A stretch of DNA of 41,071 nt from a virus: IMG/VR virus record IMGVR_UViG_3300009129_000029, positions 1 to 41,071 of that record; one strand, given 5' to 3'. The notes beneath the pieces are model-generated. The model did no database searches. It saw only the letters and a program-made list of their open reading frames with translations, and had not been told where the DNA came from. This document shows positions 32,187-40,116 of this stretch, piece after piece (positions within the stretch are counted from its first letter, which is position 1; each line of letters starts with the position of its first letter). The position numbers and the translations under genes are program-made.

Positions 32187-33316
32187 TCCTTTTCTTCATT
32201 TTCTTCATAGAAGTCTGCAGCCTCGCCGATCCGCTTATCGAACTTCATGATGACTTCATCATCCATGATCTCCATAACGGTCTTGCGAAACTCTGGATCT
32301 TGTAGACGCTCGGTCCACTTGGAAGCTTGAAACTTTGTGCCGACAGGCTCGCCCTCTTTGTCAAGCAGCGAAAACCATGCGCCAGAACGGGCGAGTCGTG
32401 ACGAGCCGTGAATAGCATCAAACCAACTCTCCTCATCTTGGACACCGATGGCGTCACCCCAGAGGATCTTAAAGTTGCACTGGCGACCTTGGGTACCGAA
32501 GCGGGACTTCTCCAGCTTGACCTTGACCTCGGAGCCAATGCGGAAACCCTTGTCATCTGTGATGAAGCTTGCCTTAGCCTTGCGACCGGTCAGCCAGATG
32601 CGTAGCGAGTACGCATAGATCATAGCCTTGCCGCCGGGAGTCATGTACGGAGTCGTCATAGCCTCAGACGGAGAGCGCGTGATGTTGGTCTTAAGCTGGT
32701 TAAGAACAAGGAACGTGCATTGCGAGTTGGCGATAGGCACAGTCAGCTTGGACATACCCTTCGCCAGAATACGAGCCTTCACTGCCATAGACGACAGCGG
32801 GTTGAAGTCTCCCTCAACATCTGAGACAGATGGAGTGAGAGCAAGTGAGTCCCACACGAACAGCATGCGGTTGTCATTCGATCCCAACAGTTCTTCGATA
32901 GTCTCTAGAACAAACTCAACTGAGGTTGCCTGCACATACAAAAGGTTATTAAGATCGCAGCCTGCACGCTCAAGGAATGTTGGGTCAATAGCAGACTCGC
33001 TATCAAAATAGATAACGTCGATGCCCATCTTCTGGGCGTTGGCGGCTACCTGTGCTGCCATGTAGCTCTTGCCGGTGGCTTCAAGACCAGCGATCTCGAC
33101 CACCTTGCCGACAGGGATGCCAGCCAGCCGCCCACGGCAAGTAATAGAGTCAAGCCAGCGGGAGCCGGTGGGGATCCAGTCCTTCACCTCCGTTGGGTTC
33201 TCTTCGTTAAGATCGTGCGCTACGTTCTGACCAGCCTTCTTGTTGATCAGATCGCGCATTTGTGTGATGGAAAGCTTGCCAGCCCCATTGGATTTCTTAG
33301 TTCGTGCCATTCTCAA
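32180..33316 (-). CDS. recA: RecA/UvsX-type recombinase
   Basis: The protein (378 residues from TTG 33316, 376 from ATG 33310) has Walker A GLEATGKS at about 77-84, the DSESAID segment and Walker B LFVWDSLA. It should form filaments on ssDNA, promoting recombination and repair and possibly recombination-dependent replication. The C-terminus is acidic. The TTG has AGGAG at the ideal 6-base spacing, whereas the ATG is 12 bases away, so the TTG is favoured. It has its own promoter upstream. Confidence 0.92.
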   Translation of the reverse strand: MRMARTKKSNGAGKLSITQMRDLINKKAGQNVAHDLNEENPTEVKDWIPTGSRWLDSITCRGRLAGIPVGKVVEIAGLEATGKSYMAAQVAANAQKMGIDVIYFDSESAIDPTFLERAGCDLNNLLYVQATSVEFVLETIEELLGSNDNRMLFVWDSLALTPSVSDVEGDFNPLSSMAVKARILAKGMSKLTVPIANSQCTFLVLNQLKTNITRSPSEAMTTPYMTPGGKAMIYAYSLRIWLTGRKAKASFITDDKGFRIGSEVKVKLEKSRFGTQGRQCNFKILWGDAIGVQDEESWFDAIHGSSRLARSGAWFSLLDKEGEPVGTKFQASKWTERLQDPEFRKTVMEIMDDEVIMKFDKRIGEAADFYEENEEKDE

Positions 33317-33340
33317 TTTATTCTCCTGAGTTATGGTTAT

Positions 33341-33369
33341 ATATTATCATATGTATTCTGGAATGTCCA
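33341..33369 (-). promoter_or_regulatory. Sigma-70 promoter of recA
   Basis: TGGACA (33369-33364), 17 bases, and TAATAT (33346-33341) form a sigma-70 promoter with one mismatch in the -35 and two in the -10. The -35 is inside a small dyad CTGGA-CAT-TCCAG, a possible operator site. The recA start lies 25-31 bases below. Confidence 0.75.
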
Positions 33370-33381
33370 GAGGTTTTTTAT

Positions 33382-34491
33382 TTAAATCCACTGGTGGACT
33401 TTTCTGCCACCAGCGGGATAGATTGTGGCACGCAAATGCTTAATACCAAAGTTATTGCGTGCGGTGGCATATCTGGTCACTAGAGCCGGCTTATATGATT
33501 CGTCAAAATCAATAGCTGAATCCAAGCGAGCCATCATATGGTGAGCCGACAAAGTATATGCTACTTCGGGTTCGTTGTCATCTTTGGTGGCTTCTGCCCC
33601 TTCTGTTTCAAGCGTGAAAAGCCCTTGAGCCACCAAGTCACAGTTGTTAGGGGCGCCCGGTCCCGTGGGGCTATAGTCTTGCCCAAAAATGCTCATGTAT
33701 TGCAAGGCTCTATCAGAAATAATTCTGCCGATACTAAGCCCCGGTGGGTACAGTTTTCTGCCGTCTGGTGCGATCTGTAGGTGTGGCTCCAAGTCAGCAA
33801 TAAAACTTTTTACCTCGGGGTGGTTATAAATCTTCTCGCCAGCCTTGATACTCAGTCCTGACCACTGACCGAAACTTTTGGCACTGCTGCCGTCTTTGTG
33901 GGAAATATAAACTGGTGGCTTTCCATCTTTCCTGATAAGCTGAAAATCGCTTTTGGGATCTACGCCTCCGACCTTTACCGTATCTTCTATACCTATAATG
34001 TCATCATATCTTGCAACCTCTTTCCCCGACGAGTTCAGAACCTTAATAATGATCGCATCAGTGTTGGCTGCAGCAAGCGCCTTGCTTATGAGATCGGATA
34101 GCTGACCTCTTGCGGCAATCTCTTTCTTAACGTAGAAGTCTGTCCCTTTGCCGCCAAACTCAGCAGTCTTCAGCAGTTTGCCAATCGGCAGAGTGCGACC
34201 ATCGGTCGTACGAAGAGCGAAATTGCGACCCAACATCTGCCTTGCGACGGCTGCTGAAATCTCTCCCGAAGAGAGCATCTTCTTTAGTGCAGCAATAATC
34301 TCTTCGTCTCTTTCAAAAGTCACCTGCGAGCCATCAACTGCGTCGAAAGGCTCTCCGTTTTCCAACTTTTCAATAAAGCGAGCCATACGCTGTTGAGATT
34401 TCGCCAACTGGGAGAAGCTTAAAGTTGCCTCTGTGACAATCTCTTCTTTAAGGTAGTCGCGCCAGCCTTCCATGATTGGTTGCATTATCAT
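33382..34491 (-). CDS. Unidentified 369-residue protein with virion-type leader
   Basis: The start MIMQPIMEGWRDYLKEE fits the shared W-x-x-F/Y-L-x-E leader. A later part, PKSDFQLIRKDGKPPVYISHKDG, has an Asp and a K-D spaced like a PD-(D/E)xK nuclease core, and the segment SAKSFGQWSGLSIKAGEK follows. A nuclease or DNA-binding virion protein is conceivable, but I cannot show it. The ATG at 34491 is coupled by TAATG to the methylase gene. A 51-base gap with the recA promoter follows it. Confidence 0.65.
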   Translation of the reverse strand: MIMQPIMEGWRDYLKEEIVTEATLSFSQLAKSQQRMARFIEKLENGEPFDAVDGSQVTFERDEEIIAALKKMLSSGEISAAVARQMLGRNFALRTTDGRTLPIGKLLKTAEFGGKGTDFYVKKEIAARGQLSDLISKALAAANTDAIIIKVLNSSGKEVARYDDIIGIEDTVKVGGVDPKSDFQLIRKDGKPPVYISHKDGSSAKSFGQWSGLSIKAGEKIYNHPEVKSFIADLEPHLQIAPDGRKLYPPGLSIGRIISDRALQYMSIFGQDYSPTGPGAPNNCDLVAQGLFTLETEGAEATKDDNEPEVAYTLSAHHMMARLDSAIDFDESYKPALVTRYATARNNFGIKHLRATIYPAGGRKVHQWI

Positions 34492-35336
34492 TACCCTATA
34501 ATTAGTATCTCGGACGAGGATCCCATCGTTTTTTTACCGACGCATTTGCCATCGACCCACTCGACATTCTTCATGCCGTATGCCCACTCAGCAGTGACGA
34601 TCTTGCGGTTAGAATATAGATCGCGTACCTCTGGACAATCATTGTATGACATGACCCAATCGGATCTGTCGGAAAGCAAGTTATAAAGCGCCATATGGTC
34701 AAAACCCGTGTGGAGCCCCCCTGCTTGCCCGTAGAGCATCGCTGCGTCTTCAGGCAGCATGTAGGGCGGGTCAAGGTACAGGAAGGCTCTAGGGTGCCAT
34801 GGGAGGCTCGTCTGGAAGTCTGCGTAGTCTACCCTGAAATTCTCGGCGTTAAACTTACGCAATCGGTCGATGGATGACTGAGTGAATCGAGCGTATGATG
34901 CTCGCTTGGACCAGCCACCAGAAAAGGTAGCCCCTGAGAAGCTAGACCTATTGATCGCGTAAAACTTTGCAGCCTTATCGTACGAGAACATGAACGATGG
35001 ATCTCGTAGCTGTTCCCGAAAGTTAATAAAATCTTCTTTGGAGCATCCCTCTACAAGTTTAGTAATGCCCTTCTCTTCAATCTCATACTCCGTGCGCAAG
35101 GCAGCGACCTCATCAGCCAGCCTGTCATTGTCGCCACAGAGCGCTTGCCAGAACCACACAAGGGGCACCAACTTGTCATATCCAATGACTTCGGTGCCCC
35201 TTGATGCTACTGCTAACTCCACCGAACCGCCACCAAAAAACGGTGAGCATAGACGCGAAATATCCTCCGGTATGTATGGGAGGATATGCTTAACTGCCCG
35301 TGACTTACCGCCGGGGTAGCGCAATGGAGTCTTCAT
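34491..35336 (-). CDS. D12-class DNA adenine methyltransferase
   Basis: The 281-residue enzyme has the Dam-type start TPLRYPGGKSRAVKHILPYI, the cofactor motif PFFGGGSVELAVASRG, and the catalytic DPPY in LYLDPPYMLPEDA. The class (T4 Dam, DpnM) methylates adenine N6 in DNA. It starts 3 bases after the histone H1-like gene with no good ribosome site. Together with the other phage Dam it suggests extensive adenine methylation of phage DNA. Confidence 0.92.
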   Translation of the reverse strand: MKTPLRYPGGKSRAVKHILPYIPEDISRLCSPFFGGGSVELAVASRGTEVIGYDKLVPLVWFWQALCGDNDRLADEVAALRTEYEIEEKGITKLVEGCSKEDFINFREQLRDPSFMFSYDKAAKFYAINRSSFSGATFSGGWSKRASYARFTQSSIDRLRKFNAENFRVDYADFQTSLPWHPRAFLYLDPPYMLPEDAAMLYGQAGGLHTGFDHMALYNLLSDRSDWVMSYNDCPEVRDLYSNRKIVTAEWAYGMKNVEWVDGKCVGKKTMGSSSEILIIG

Positions 35337-35339
35337 AGT

Positions 35340-35513
35340 TTACGAGTTTTTGGTGTTTTGAATATCAACGCGAAGGTCTTGGGCTGCATTCTTTACTTCC
35401 TGCATAACCTTACGAACTCGCGTACCAGCGGCATTATTACCTTTCTCATAAAACTTATCATAATCGCCTCTTGCTTCTTCAAGCAAAGCGATCAATTCTT
35501 CAAGCTTATTCAT
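35340..35513 (-). CDS. Histone H1-like (Hc1-type) small protein
   Basis: The 57-residue product starts at ATG 35513 behind a strong GGAGGAAAC site: MNKLEELIALLEEARGDYDK continues to NNAAGTRVRKVMQEVKNAAQ and ends DLRVDIQNTKNS. The core KGN-AAGTRVRK-MQE is typical of the N-terminal helical part of bacterial histone H1-like Hc1 proteins. It lacks the Lys/Ala-rich tail that binds DNA in full Hc1, so DNA binding is uncertain. It may dimerise. It is coupled to the methylase gene. Confidence 0.75.
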   Translation of the reverse strand: MNKLEELIALLEEARGDYDKFYEKGNNAAGTRVRKVMQEVKNAAQDLRVDIQNTKNS

Positions 35514-35535
35514 ACTGTTTCCTCCTATAGAAAAG

Positions 35536-35612
<77 letters not shown>

Positions 35613-35622
35613 CATAAAGTGT

Positions 35623-35647
35623 GAGGCACCTGATAACCCTGTGCCTC
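35623..35647 (-). other. Hairpin between ssb and tRNA-Met
   Basis: GAGGCAC (35623-35629) and GTGCCTC (35641-35647) form a perfect 7-bp stem with an 11-base loop, 14 bases after the ssb stop. In the minus direction it is followed by ACACTTTATG, too few Ts for a strong terminator. It may be an attenuator or a processing site that separates the tRNA from the ssb mRNA. Confidence 0.5.
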
Positions 35648-35661
35648 CCTGTGGGCGGGCG

Positions 35662-36435
35662 TTATGCCCCCATCAACTCGTCAAAGGCGGCGTCAACCGG
35701 ATCTGTCGTAGCGGTCGTCGCGGTATACTTCTCAGTTTCAGAAGAAGAAGTTTCAGCACTTTGATCCCCTGACAAGTACTCATCGAGCATAGCGGACACA
35801 TCAGATGTAGTCTTACGCTCAAAGAGTCCGTCGAAGTCAGGAATGTTGTCTAGAAGTTCTGCACACCGCTCGTCACCTCCAACTGCTTCATCACATAGTG
35901 GCGAAGAGCGACGACGAGGGGTCAGCTTCGTTTGGGGGAAAGAAGCGCCCGAAGGCTTACCATAGGTAAGAACCAAATCGGTGCCACTTTGAGGATCGGT
36001 GATATCACCGTACTCAGGGTTAAGAACCAGCCCAAGCAAGGACTCGTAAGCCATCTTGCCATAGCCCCAAGCGCGAACGCCTGATTCTTCCTCGCCTCGG
36101 ACGAGAACAGGGCTGAAGAAACGCTGACGGGCGAACAGCCCCTTAGCCATCTTCTTAGCCTCGTTGTCATCGTTTGCTACACCCTCCTTCCAGAGTTGTG
36201 ATGCAAACTCGCAAACGGGACATTCATCGCCGAAGTTGCGCTTAGGACAAAGGAAGCCACGGTTCTGTCCCACGTTATAGTGGAAGTGGAACTCGCGGAA
36301 GGGGTCGCCATCTTCGGTGGGCACAATACGAATTGCTTGCTCACCGTCGTTGGGACGCCAGAACTTGTTGTCGCCGGAATCTTTATTTTGGAGAGCATCC
36401 AGCTTGGCTCTCATTTTTGACAGGTCAATTGCCAT
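35662..36435 (-). CDS. T4 gp32-like ssDNA-binding protein
   Basis: The 257-residue protein has the gp32 zinc site: His50 in REFHFHYN, Cys63, Cys72 and Cys75 (CPKRNFGDECPVC), with H-x12-C-x8-C-x2-C close to the T4 spacing. The first 20 residues are basic and could mediate cooperative binding; the C-terminus is acidic and ends DAAFDELMGA, which in this family binds partner proteins. It should coat ssDNA in replication and recombination with the RecA and helicase encoded nearby. AGAGG precedes the ATG at 36435, and a promoter and a leader hairpin lie upstream. Confidence 0.88.
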   Translation of the reverse strand: MAIDLSKMRAKLDALQNKDSGDNKFWRPNDGEQAIRIVPTEDGDPFREFHFHYNVGQNRGFLCPKRNFGDECPVCEFASQLWKEGVANDDNEAKKMAKGLFARQRFFSPVLVRGEEESGVRAWGYGKMAYESLLGLVLNPEYGDITDPQSGTDLVLTYGKPSGASFPQTKLTPRRRSSPLCDEAVGGDERCAELLDNIPDFDGLFERKTTSDVSAMLDEYLSGDQSAETSSSETEKYTATTATTDPVDAAFDELMGA

Positions 36436-36461
36436 GTTTTTTTACCTCTTGTTGTTAAAGT

Positions 36462-36485
36462 CAAAGTGACGAATTTCTCACTTTG
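36462..36485 (-). promoter_or_regulatory. Leader hairpin of ssb mRNA
   Basis: CAAAGTGA (36462-36469) and TCACTTTG (36478-36485) form a perfect 8-bp stem with an 8-base loop. It lies within a few bases of the expected transcription start and 26 bases before the ATG. T4 gp32 represses its own translation through a structured leader, so an analogous role is possible. It could instead be an operator. Confidence 0.55.
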
Positions 36486-36493
36486 CTGTATAT

Positions 36494-36522
36494 AATATAA
36501 CCTATTCTGAAGCTAAAGTCAA
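36494..36522 (-). promoter_or_regulatory. Sigma-70 promoter of ssb
   Basis: TTGACT (36522-36517), 17 bases, and TATATT (36499-36494) form a good sigma-70 promoter just past the stop of the upstream gene. The leader hairpin follows directly. Expected transcripts cover ssb and perhaps the tRNA and H1-like gene. Confidence 0.75.
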
Positions 36523-36525
36523 GGA

Positions 36526-36789
36526 TTATTTTGAACTTTCTTCAAAGGGGTTATCAACCTCGATTTCGGTCACGTTACCTTCCACTGTTTTCCAATTAAA
36601 CATGCGGAATGCATTTGTGTCCAAGTCCCAAACAAGTTCCAAGCCCTCAGACAAGGTGGACTTTCGACCAGTACCCTTAATCTGAGAAGCGATAAACTTC
36701 TCGGGAATATCTGTAATACGGACAAAGCGCATTGTTCGCGCATCTCCGTTCTTCTTCGTGAATGTACCATTATAGGCTTTCATCAACAT
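36526..36789 (-). CDS. DUF2693-like phage protein
   Basis: The 87-residue protein reads MLMKAYNGTFTKKNGDARTM, RFVRITDIPEKFIASQIKGT and a third block LVWDLDTNAFRMFNWKTVEG, which fits the short phage family DUF2693. That family has no known function. AGGAGG precedes the ATG at 36789, which shares a base with the stop of the FtsZ-like gene (TGATG). The second ATG two codons on is also possible. Confidence 0.75.
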   Translation of the reverse strand: MLMKAYNGTFTKKNGDARTMRFVRITDIPEKFIASQIKGTGRKSTLSEGLELVWDLDTNAFRMFNWKTVEGNVTEIEVDNPFEESSK

Positions 36790-37631
36790 CAGACCTCCTG
36801 TTCTTGTATCTCTGATGAATTGGCTATTAGATAGCCATAGTTGTTGTCATAGTCAGTAGAGTGAATCCGTACCGAAACGATAGTTTCATCACTTACCATG
36901 TTCGCGCTACGTTCGCGCAAAGTCGTGAAAAGATCTCCGTCTGTTTCCAGTTGTTCTTTATTGATAGCATAAATATAACATCTTTCGTTGATGGTGTCAA
37001 GAGGGAAAAACAACTTTTCTTCATTTTTTTCAATATCGACCAATCCGAACGTTGAAACGCGGGCTGTTGCCAGCGAGGTTGACGGAGTGTTATAGACCGT
37101 CTTGGTATTCAGGAAAACGTTAGTCATGTGAACCGTCCCGGCGATCAATTCATTCAGACGTTTATAGTACCCGATCACTGGAACGTTTTCAAGTATTCTT
37201 TCTATCTCTTTGTTATCGATCATGTAAAGCCTCTCAAACACTCCACTTCTTGCATACTGCTGCAACACATTTCTTACCACACGTTCGTGAAGACGGGATT
37301 CGTTGTTGAGCAAGTTGCGATCAGGCTTAATATAGAGGATGCTCACCTTGCACTTCTGCAGCTTCTCCAGAATGCGCAGCGATACGCCGGATACTCGACC
37401 TGCGCCGCAAACAACGAACAGCACCTCCGAGTCCTTGGTCAGACCCCTAAAGAATGAACGAAAGTTCAAAGGGATCGTTTCGTATTCTTCAACGTTGCCA
37501 ACTTCTGGCAATAAAAAATTTCCTTTTTCCTTCGGCAGTTCCACGTCAAGTTTATAAATCTTATACTGTGGAAACTGGGCGAATTCATCTGCGATGTTAC
37601 AGCCCGCAGCGCCTAAGCCAATGATGTTCAC
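36789..37631 (-). CDS. FtsZ/tubulin-like protein with degenerate GTP loops
   Basis: The 280-residue protein follows the FtsZ/tubulin nucleotide domain: an opening NIIGLGAAGCNIADEF (FtsZ has GVGGGGGNAV), LDV near residue 30, and a second strand-loop-helix EVLFVVCGAGRVSGVSLRIL in place of GGGTGTG. KVSILYIKPD, an ERLYMIDNKEIERIL segment and a helix NELIAGTVHMTNVF follow in the right order. The GTP signature is changed and no catalytic Asp loop is evident after the last helix, so it may not hydrolyse GTP. It starts at GTG 37631 with GAGGTGA upstream. Possible roles are a filament former, an inhibitor of host FtsZ, or an unrelated nucleotide-binding protein. Confidence 0.6.
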   Translation of the reverse strand: MNIIGLGAAGCNIADEFAQFPQYKIYKLDVELPKEKGNFLLPEVGNVEEYETIPLNFRSFFRGLTKDSEVLFVVCGAGRVSGVSLRILEKLQKCKVSILYIKPDRNLLNNESRLHERVVRNVLQQYARSGVFERLYMIDNKEIERILENVPVIGYYKRLNELIAGTVHMTNVFLNTKTVYNTPSTSLATARVSTFGLVDIEKNEEKLFFPLDTINERCYIYAINKEQLETDGDLFTTLRERSANMVSDETIVSVRIHSTDYDNNYGYLIANSSEIQEQEV

Positions 37632-37639
37632 ATGTCACC

Positions 37640-40015
37640 TCAACTATATAAAAAGTTTTTCCAGTTCTTAACGATGGACTCATTAGTAACGTCTCTTGGC
37701 GGCTCTTCGGTTCTGTCGTCGGTGGTCTGGACGTGCTCGCCCACCACCTGATTGAACACAATCTGCACTCTTGCTGCCAACTCGTCTTCGTCATCGTTAT
37801 GTTCAATCGTGACTTTCATAGCTTCAATCTGCTCTTCGCTGCTATTGTCATTGACCGCAAGCACTATGTAGAGCCTAATTATGGGGGAACCAGAGGTCGT
37901 GCGAAGCTCTGACACCTTTGTAATCATATTTGGATAATGCCTGTCATCACCCGGTGTGCCCTCTTCTGCCCATGCATGCTCCACCAATGCCTTGCGTAAG
38001 GGAACGCTAAACTCTCTGCTCATTAGAATCGTCTTAACGTCTTCGGGCGACATGTTATCGGGGTAGTCTGGGTATGCCCATACCGTAGCCTCGACACCGT
38101 AGTATTCCATGTGGTCTGCTTCTTCGGCTGTAATATCCCACTCGTATGCGGTAAACTCGCCATTGTCTACTTCAGCGCCAAAGTTGTTGAGAGCGCCGCC
38201 TTCCATGTATCCGTCGCGCTTTGCCATGCGAGACAACTCGCCCTTGACAGCATCATACATGTCGTCAACCTCGTTAACCCTAAAGCAAACATTCTCAAAC
38301 GAATCGGCGTTGTAGGTATAGCCCTCGCCACCGGTGATATAGTCCTGTTCCAGTTGTATATCCAGCGCAATCGTATCATTAGAGAAGCGGTAAAGGCGAG
38401 TGCCCCACGAAGAATCATCCATAAATCCCCATTCAAAATCGCGCAACTCATCAGCCCAATGTTCGACAACCCGGCGGCTGTCAGGAAGCTGGTTCCAATC
38501 GTCAGCGTCCCATTTAACAGTCATCTTGGCATCTACTTCTACATAATAGCCTTCGCCGCCGTCGTATGTGACCTCTCCATCAATCACACATGCTTGGTAT
38601 CGATTAGTCCAGTCCATAGCAAGGTCATTGACTCTTTCTTGCTCTGCTGCCATGGTTGACTCAAGGAAATCCATTTCTGGCAGCGAGTTTTCTGTCGCTG
38701 TGTTTTGTCCGACTCTTTCAAGACTGATTCCTGTCAGGTCGTGGATGAGTCCCTTGATATTATTATCCTCGTAAGATCCGCCAAACTTAATCCACGCGGC
38801 ATCTTCCGGCGCAGATGCAATAGTTTGTGCCTGACTCTCTTTAGCCCACTCTGCAACCCTTTTTTGAAAACCGGGGATCTTAGAGCCATACACGCGCTTT
38901 TCAGGAATGGCGACTTCAGTGCCGTCATCAAAACCCTGCATGCCGGTGGGATCGGGTGGGTACCATCGCACTTGACGCAGACGGACGCGGGAAAGCGGAA
39001 CAAAACTCATGGTAAGTCCAATGTGACTGCCGCGAATATCGTCGGCAAAAATCTCTTCGCCGGTATTAATCGCATCTTCGGCAATTTCAAGGTTATCTGT
39101 TTCTGTGGCATTCAGCAGTTCTTCTGTCCTGACCACATATGCGACTGCGCCGTGACCGTGAGCCTCTGCGACTGCGCATTTGAAATATCCTTCTGAATGT
39201 TGTTCGCGGGACGGTGGCGAATGACATGATGTGATTCGCTGGAAATCAGACATGCGGAGAATGTCTACAGGATCGCGTGTAATTATAATACTGTATCTGT
39301 CGCTGTACAGCTTGTCCATGTTCTTCTTAATATATTCGGCATTGTCCTTCCAGAAGTTTGCCATCTTCTGAGCGTCAGCCATCAGCTCTTCATGTCCCGA
39401 ATGCCATAGACCGGGATTGGGAATATACAGCGACATCTGCTTATGCAGCCGCTCCCACGATTCCATCTGCTCTGCGTTGAGAGCATCTGCAGCCTCATTG
39501 CCAGTGACGTTGCCGGGGTGACGGAGAGTGCGATCTGCCTTTTTCTGGATAATGGCAAGTAGCTCATTCTGCCTATGTGCAACATCTGCAATTTTCCCAA
39601 AGAGTTTACCGATTTTCATCTGAATCTTCTTCTTTCTCTTCTCAGGGCGGGCGCCAGTGATTGCAGCCATGATATCGTCTGTGGCAGACTTCGTTGACAC
39701 CTCTCTTTCAGCGTAAACCATGCCCTTTTCCCAATCTACCGTAAATCCTTGGTCTTGGAGTGTTTTCGCAAACTTGCCCAAATCGCTTGTGTCGTCAAAT
39801 GCTTGGAAATCGATGATAAGGCGCGTTTTACCTTCAAATAGGTCGTTGAACGCCATATCCTCCGGTTCCATCGAATCGATAGCATCTTGGATATATGAAT
39901 GCTCGTCTTCGTCGAGTTCTCGGAGCAATTTGCTCTCTGTGTACATTCTTGGCTTTTTAGCCGGTTTTCTGGCTTCAGTCAAAAAACTGCGCCAGCCGTA
40001 TTCGTCGTAATTCAT
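37640..40015 (-). CDS. Large virion-like protein, paralog of 1944-5729
   Basis: The 791-residue protein starts MNYDEYGWRSFLTEARKPAK, the clearest example of the shared leader (W-x-x-F-L-x-E-A). It shares with the 1261-residue protein the blocks AFNDLF near residue 55, RDPVDILRMSD, SCHSPP, YFKCAVAEAHGHGAVAY, SRVRLRQVRW and YGSKIPGF, in the same order. The second half is acidic with many aromatic residues. No catalytic motif is evident. By analogy with T4 Alt and internal proteins it may be packaged and injected. The ACTATTTAT motif is 17 bases before the ATG, supporting late expression. Confidence 0.75.
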   Translation of the reverse strand: MNYDEYGWRSFLTEARKPAKKPRMYTESKLLRELDEDEHSYIQDAIDSMEPEDMAFNDLFEGKTRLIIDFQAFDDTSDLGKFAKTLQDQGFTVDWEKGMVYAEREVSTKSATDDIMAAITGARPEKRKKKIQMKIGKLFGKIADVAHRQNELLAIIQKKADRTLRHPGNVTGNEAADALNAEQMESWERLHKQMSLYIPNPGLWHSGHEELMADAQKMANFWKDNAEYIKKNMDKLYSDRYSIIITRDPVDILRMSDFQRITSCHSPPSREQHSEGYFKCAVAEAHGHGAVAYVVRTEELLNATETDNLEIAEDAINTGEEIFADDIRGSHIGLTMSFVPLSRVRLRQVRWYPPDPTGMQGFDDGTEVAIPEKRVYGSKIPGFQKRVAEWAKESQAQTIASAPEDAAWIKFGGSYEDNNIKGLIHDLTGISLERVGQNTATENSLPEMDFLESTMAAEQERVNDLAMDWTNRYQACVIDGEVTYDGGEGYYVEVDAKMTVKWDADDWNQLPDSRRVVEHWADELRDFEWGFMDDSSWGTRLYRFSNDTIALDIQLEQDYITGGEGYTYNADSFENVCFRVNEVDDMYDAVKGELSRMAKRDGYMEGGALNNFGAEVDNGEFTAYEWDITAEEADHMEYYGVEATVWAYPDYPDNMSPEDVKTILMSREFSVPLRKALVEHAWAEEGTPGDDRHYPNMITKVSELRTTSGSPIIRLYIVLAVNDNSSEEQIEAMKVTIEHNDDEDELAARVQIVFNQVVGEHVQTTDDRTEEPPRDVTNESIVKNWKNFLYS

Positions 40016-40032
40016 GAATTAGCCTCTGTGCT

Positions 40033-40041
40033 ATAAATAGT
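40033..40041 (-). promoter_or_regulatory. ACTATTTAT motif, copy 4 of 4
   Basis: The 9-mer is 17 bases before the ATG of the 791-residue virion-like gene. In the plus-strand reading it is an exact T4 late octamer TATAAATA (40032-40039). The rest of the 101-base gap (40016-40116) has A/T runs but no sigma-70 promoter that I can recognise. Confidence 0.5.
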
Positions 40042-40116
40042 TAGCTAAACCGCAAATCTGAAAATTATGGCGGTGAAAAAAATTTGTAATATCGACCTTT
40101 TGGGGTGCATTTAGTT

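Noticed and set aside
33359-33371. An SOS/LexA box in the recA promoter (CTGGA-CAT-TCCAG).
   Set aside because: The dyad fits neither CTGT-N8-ACAG nor GAAC-N7-GAAC; I list it only as a possible operator.
5730-34510. ACTAATTA/ACTAGTTA sequences before several starts as relatives of ACTATTTAT.
   Set aside because: In those cases the TAA or TAG belongs to the previous stop codon or to a coding segment, so the likeness is probably forced.
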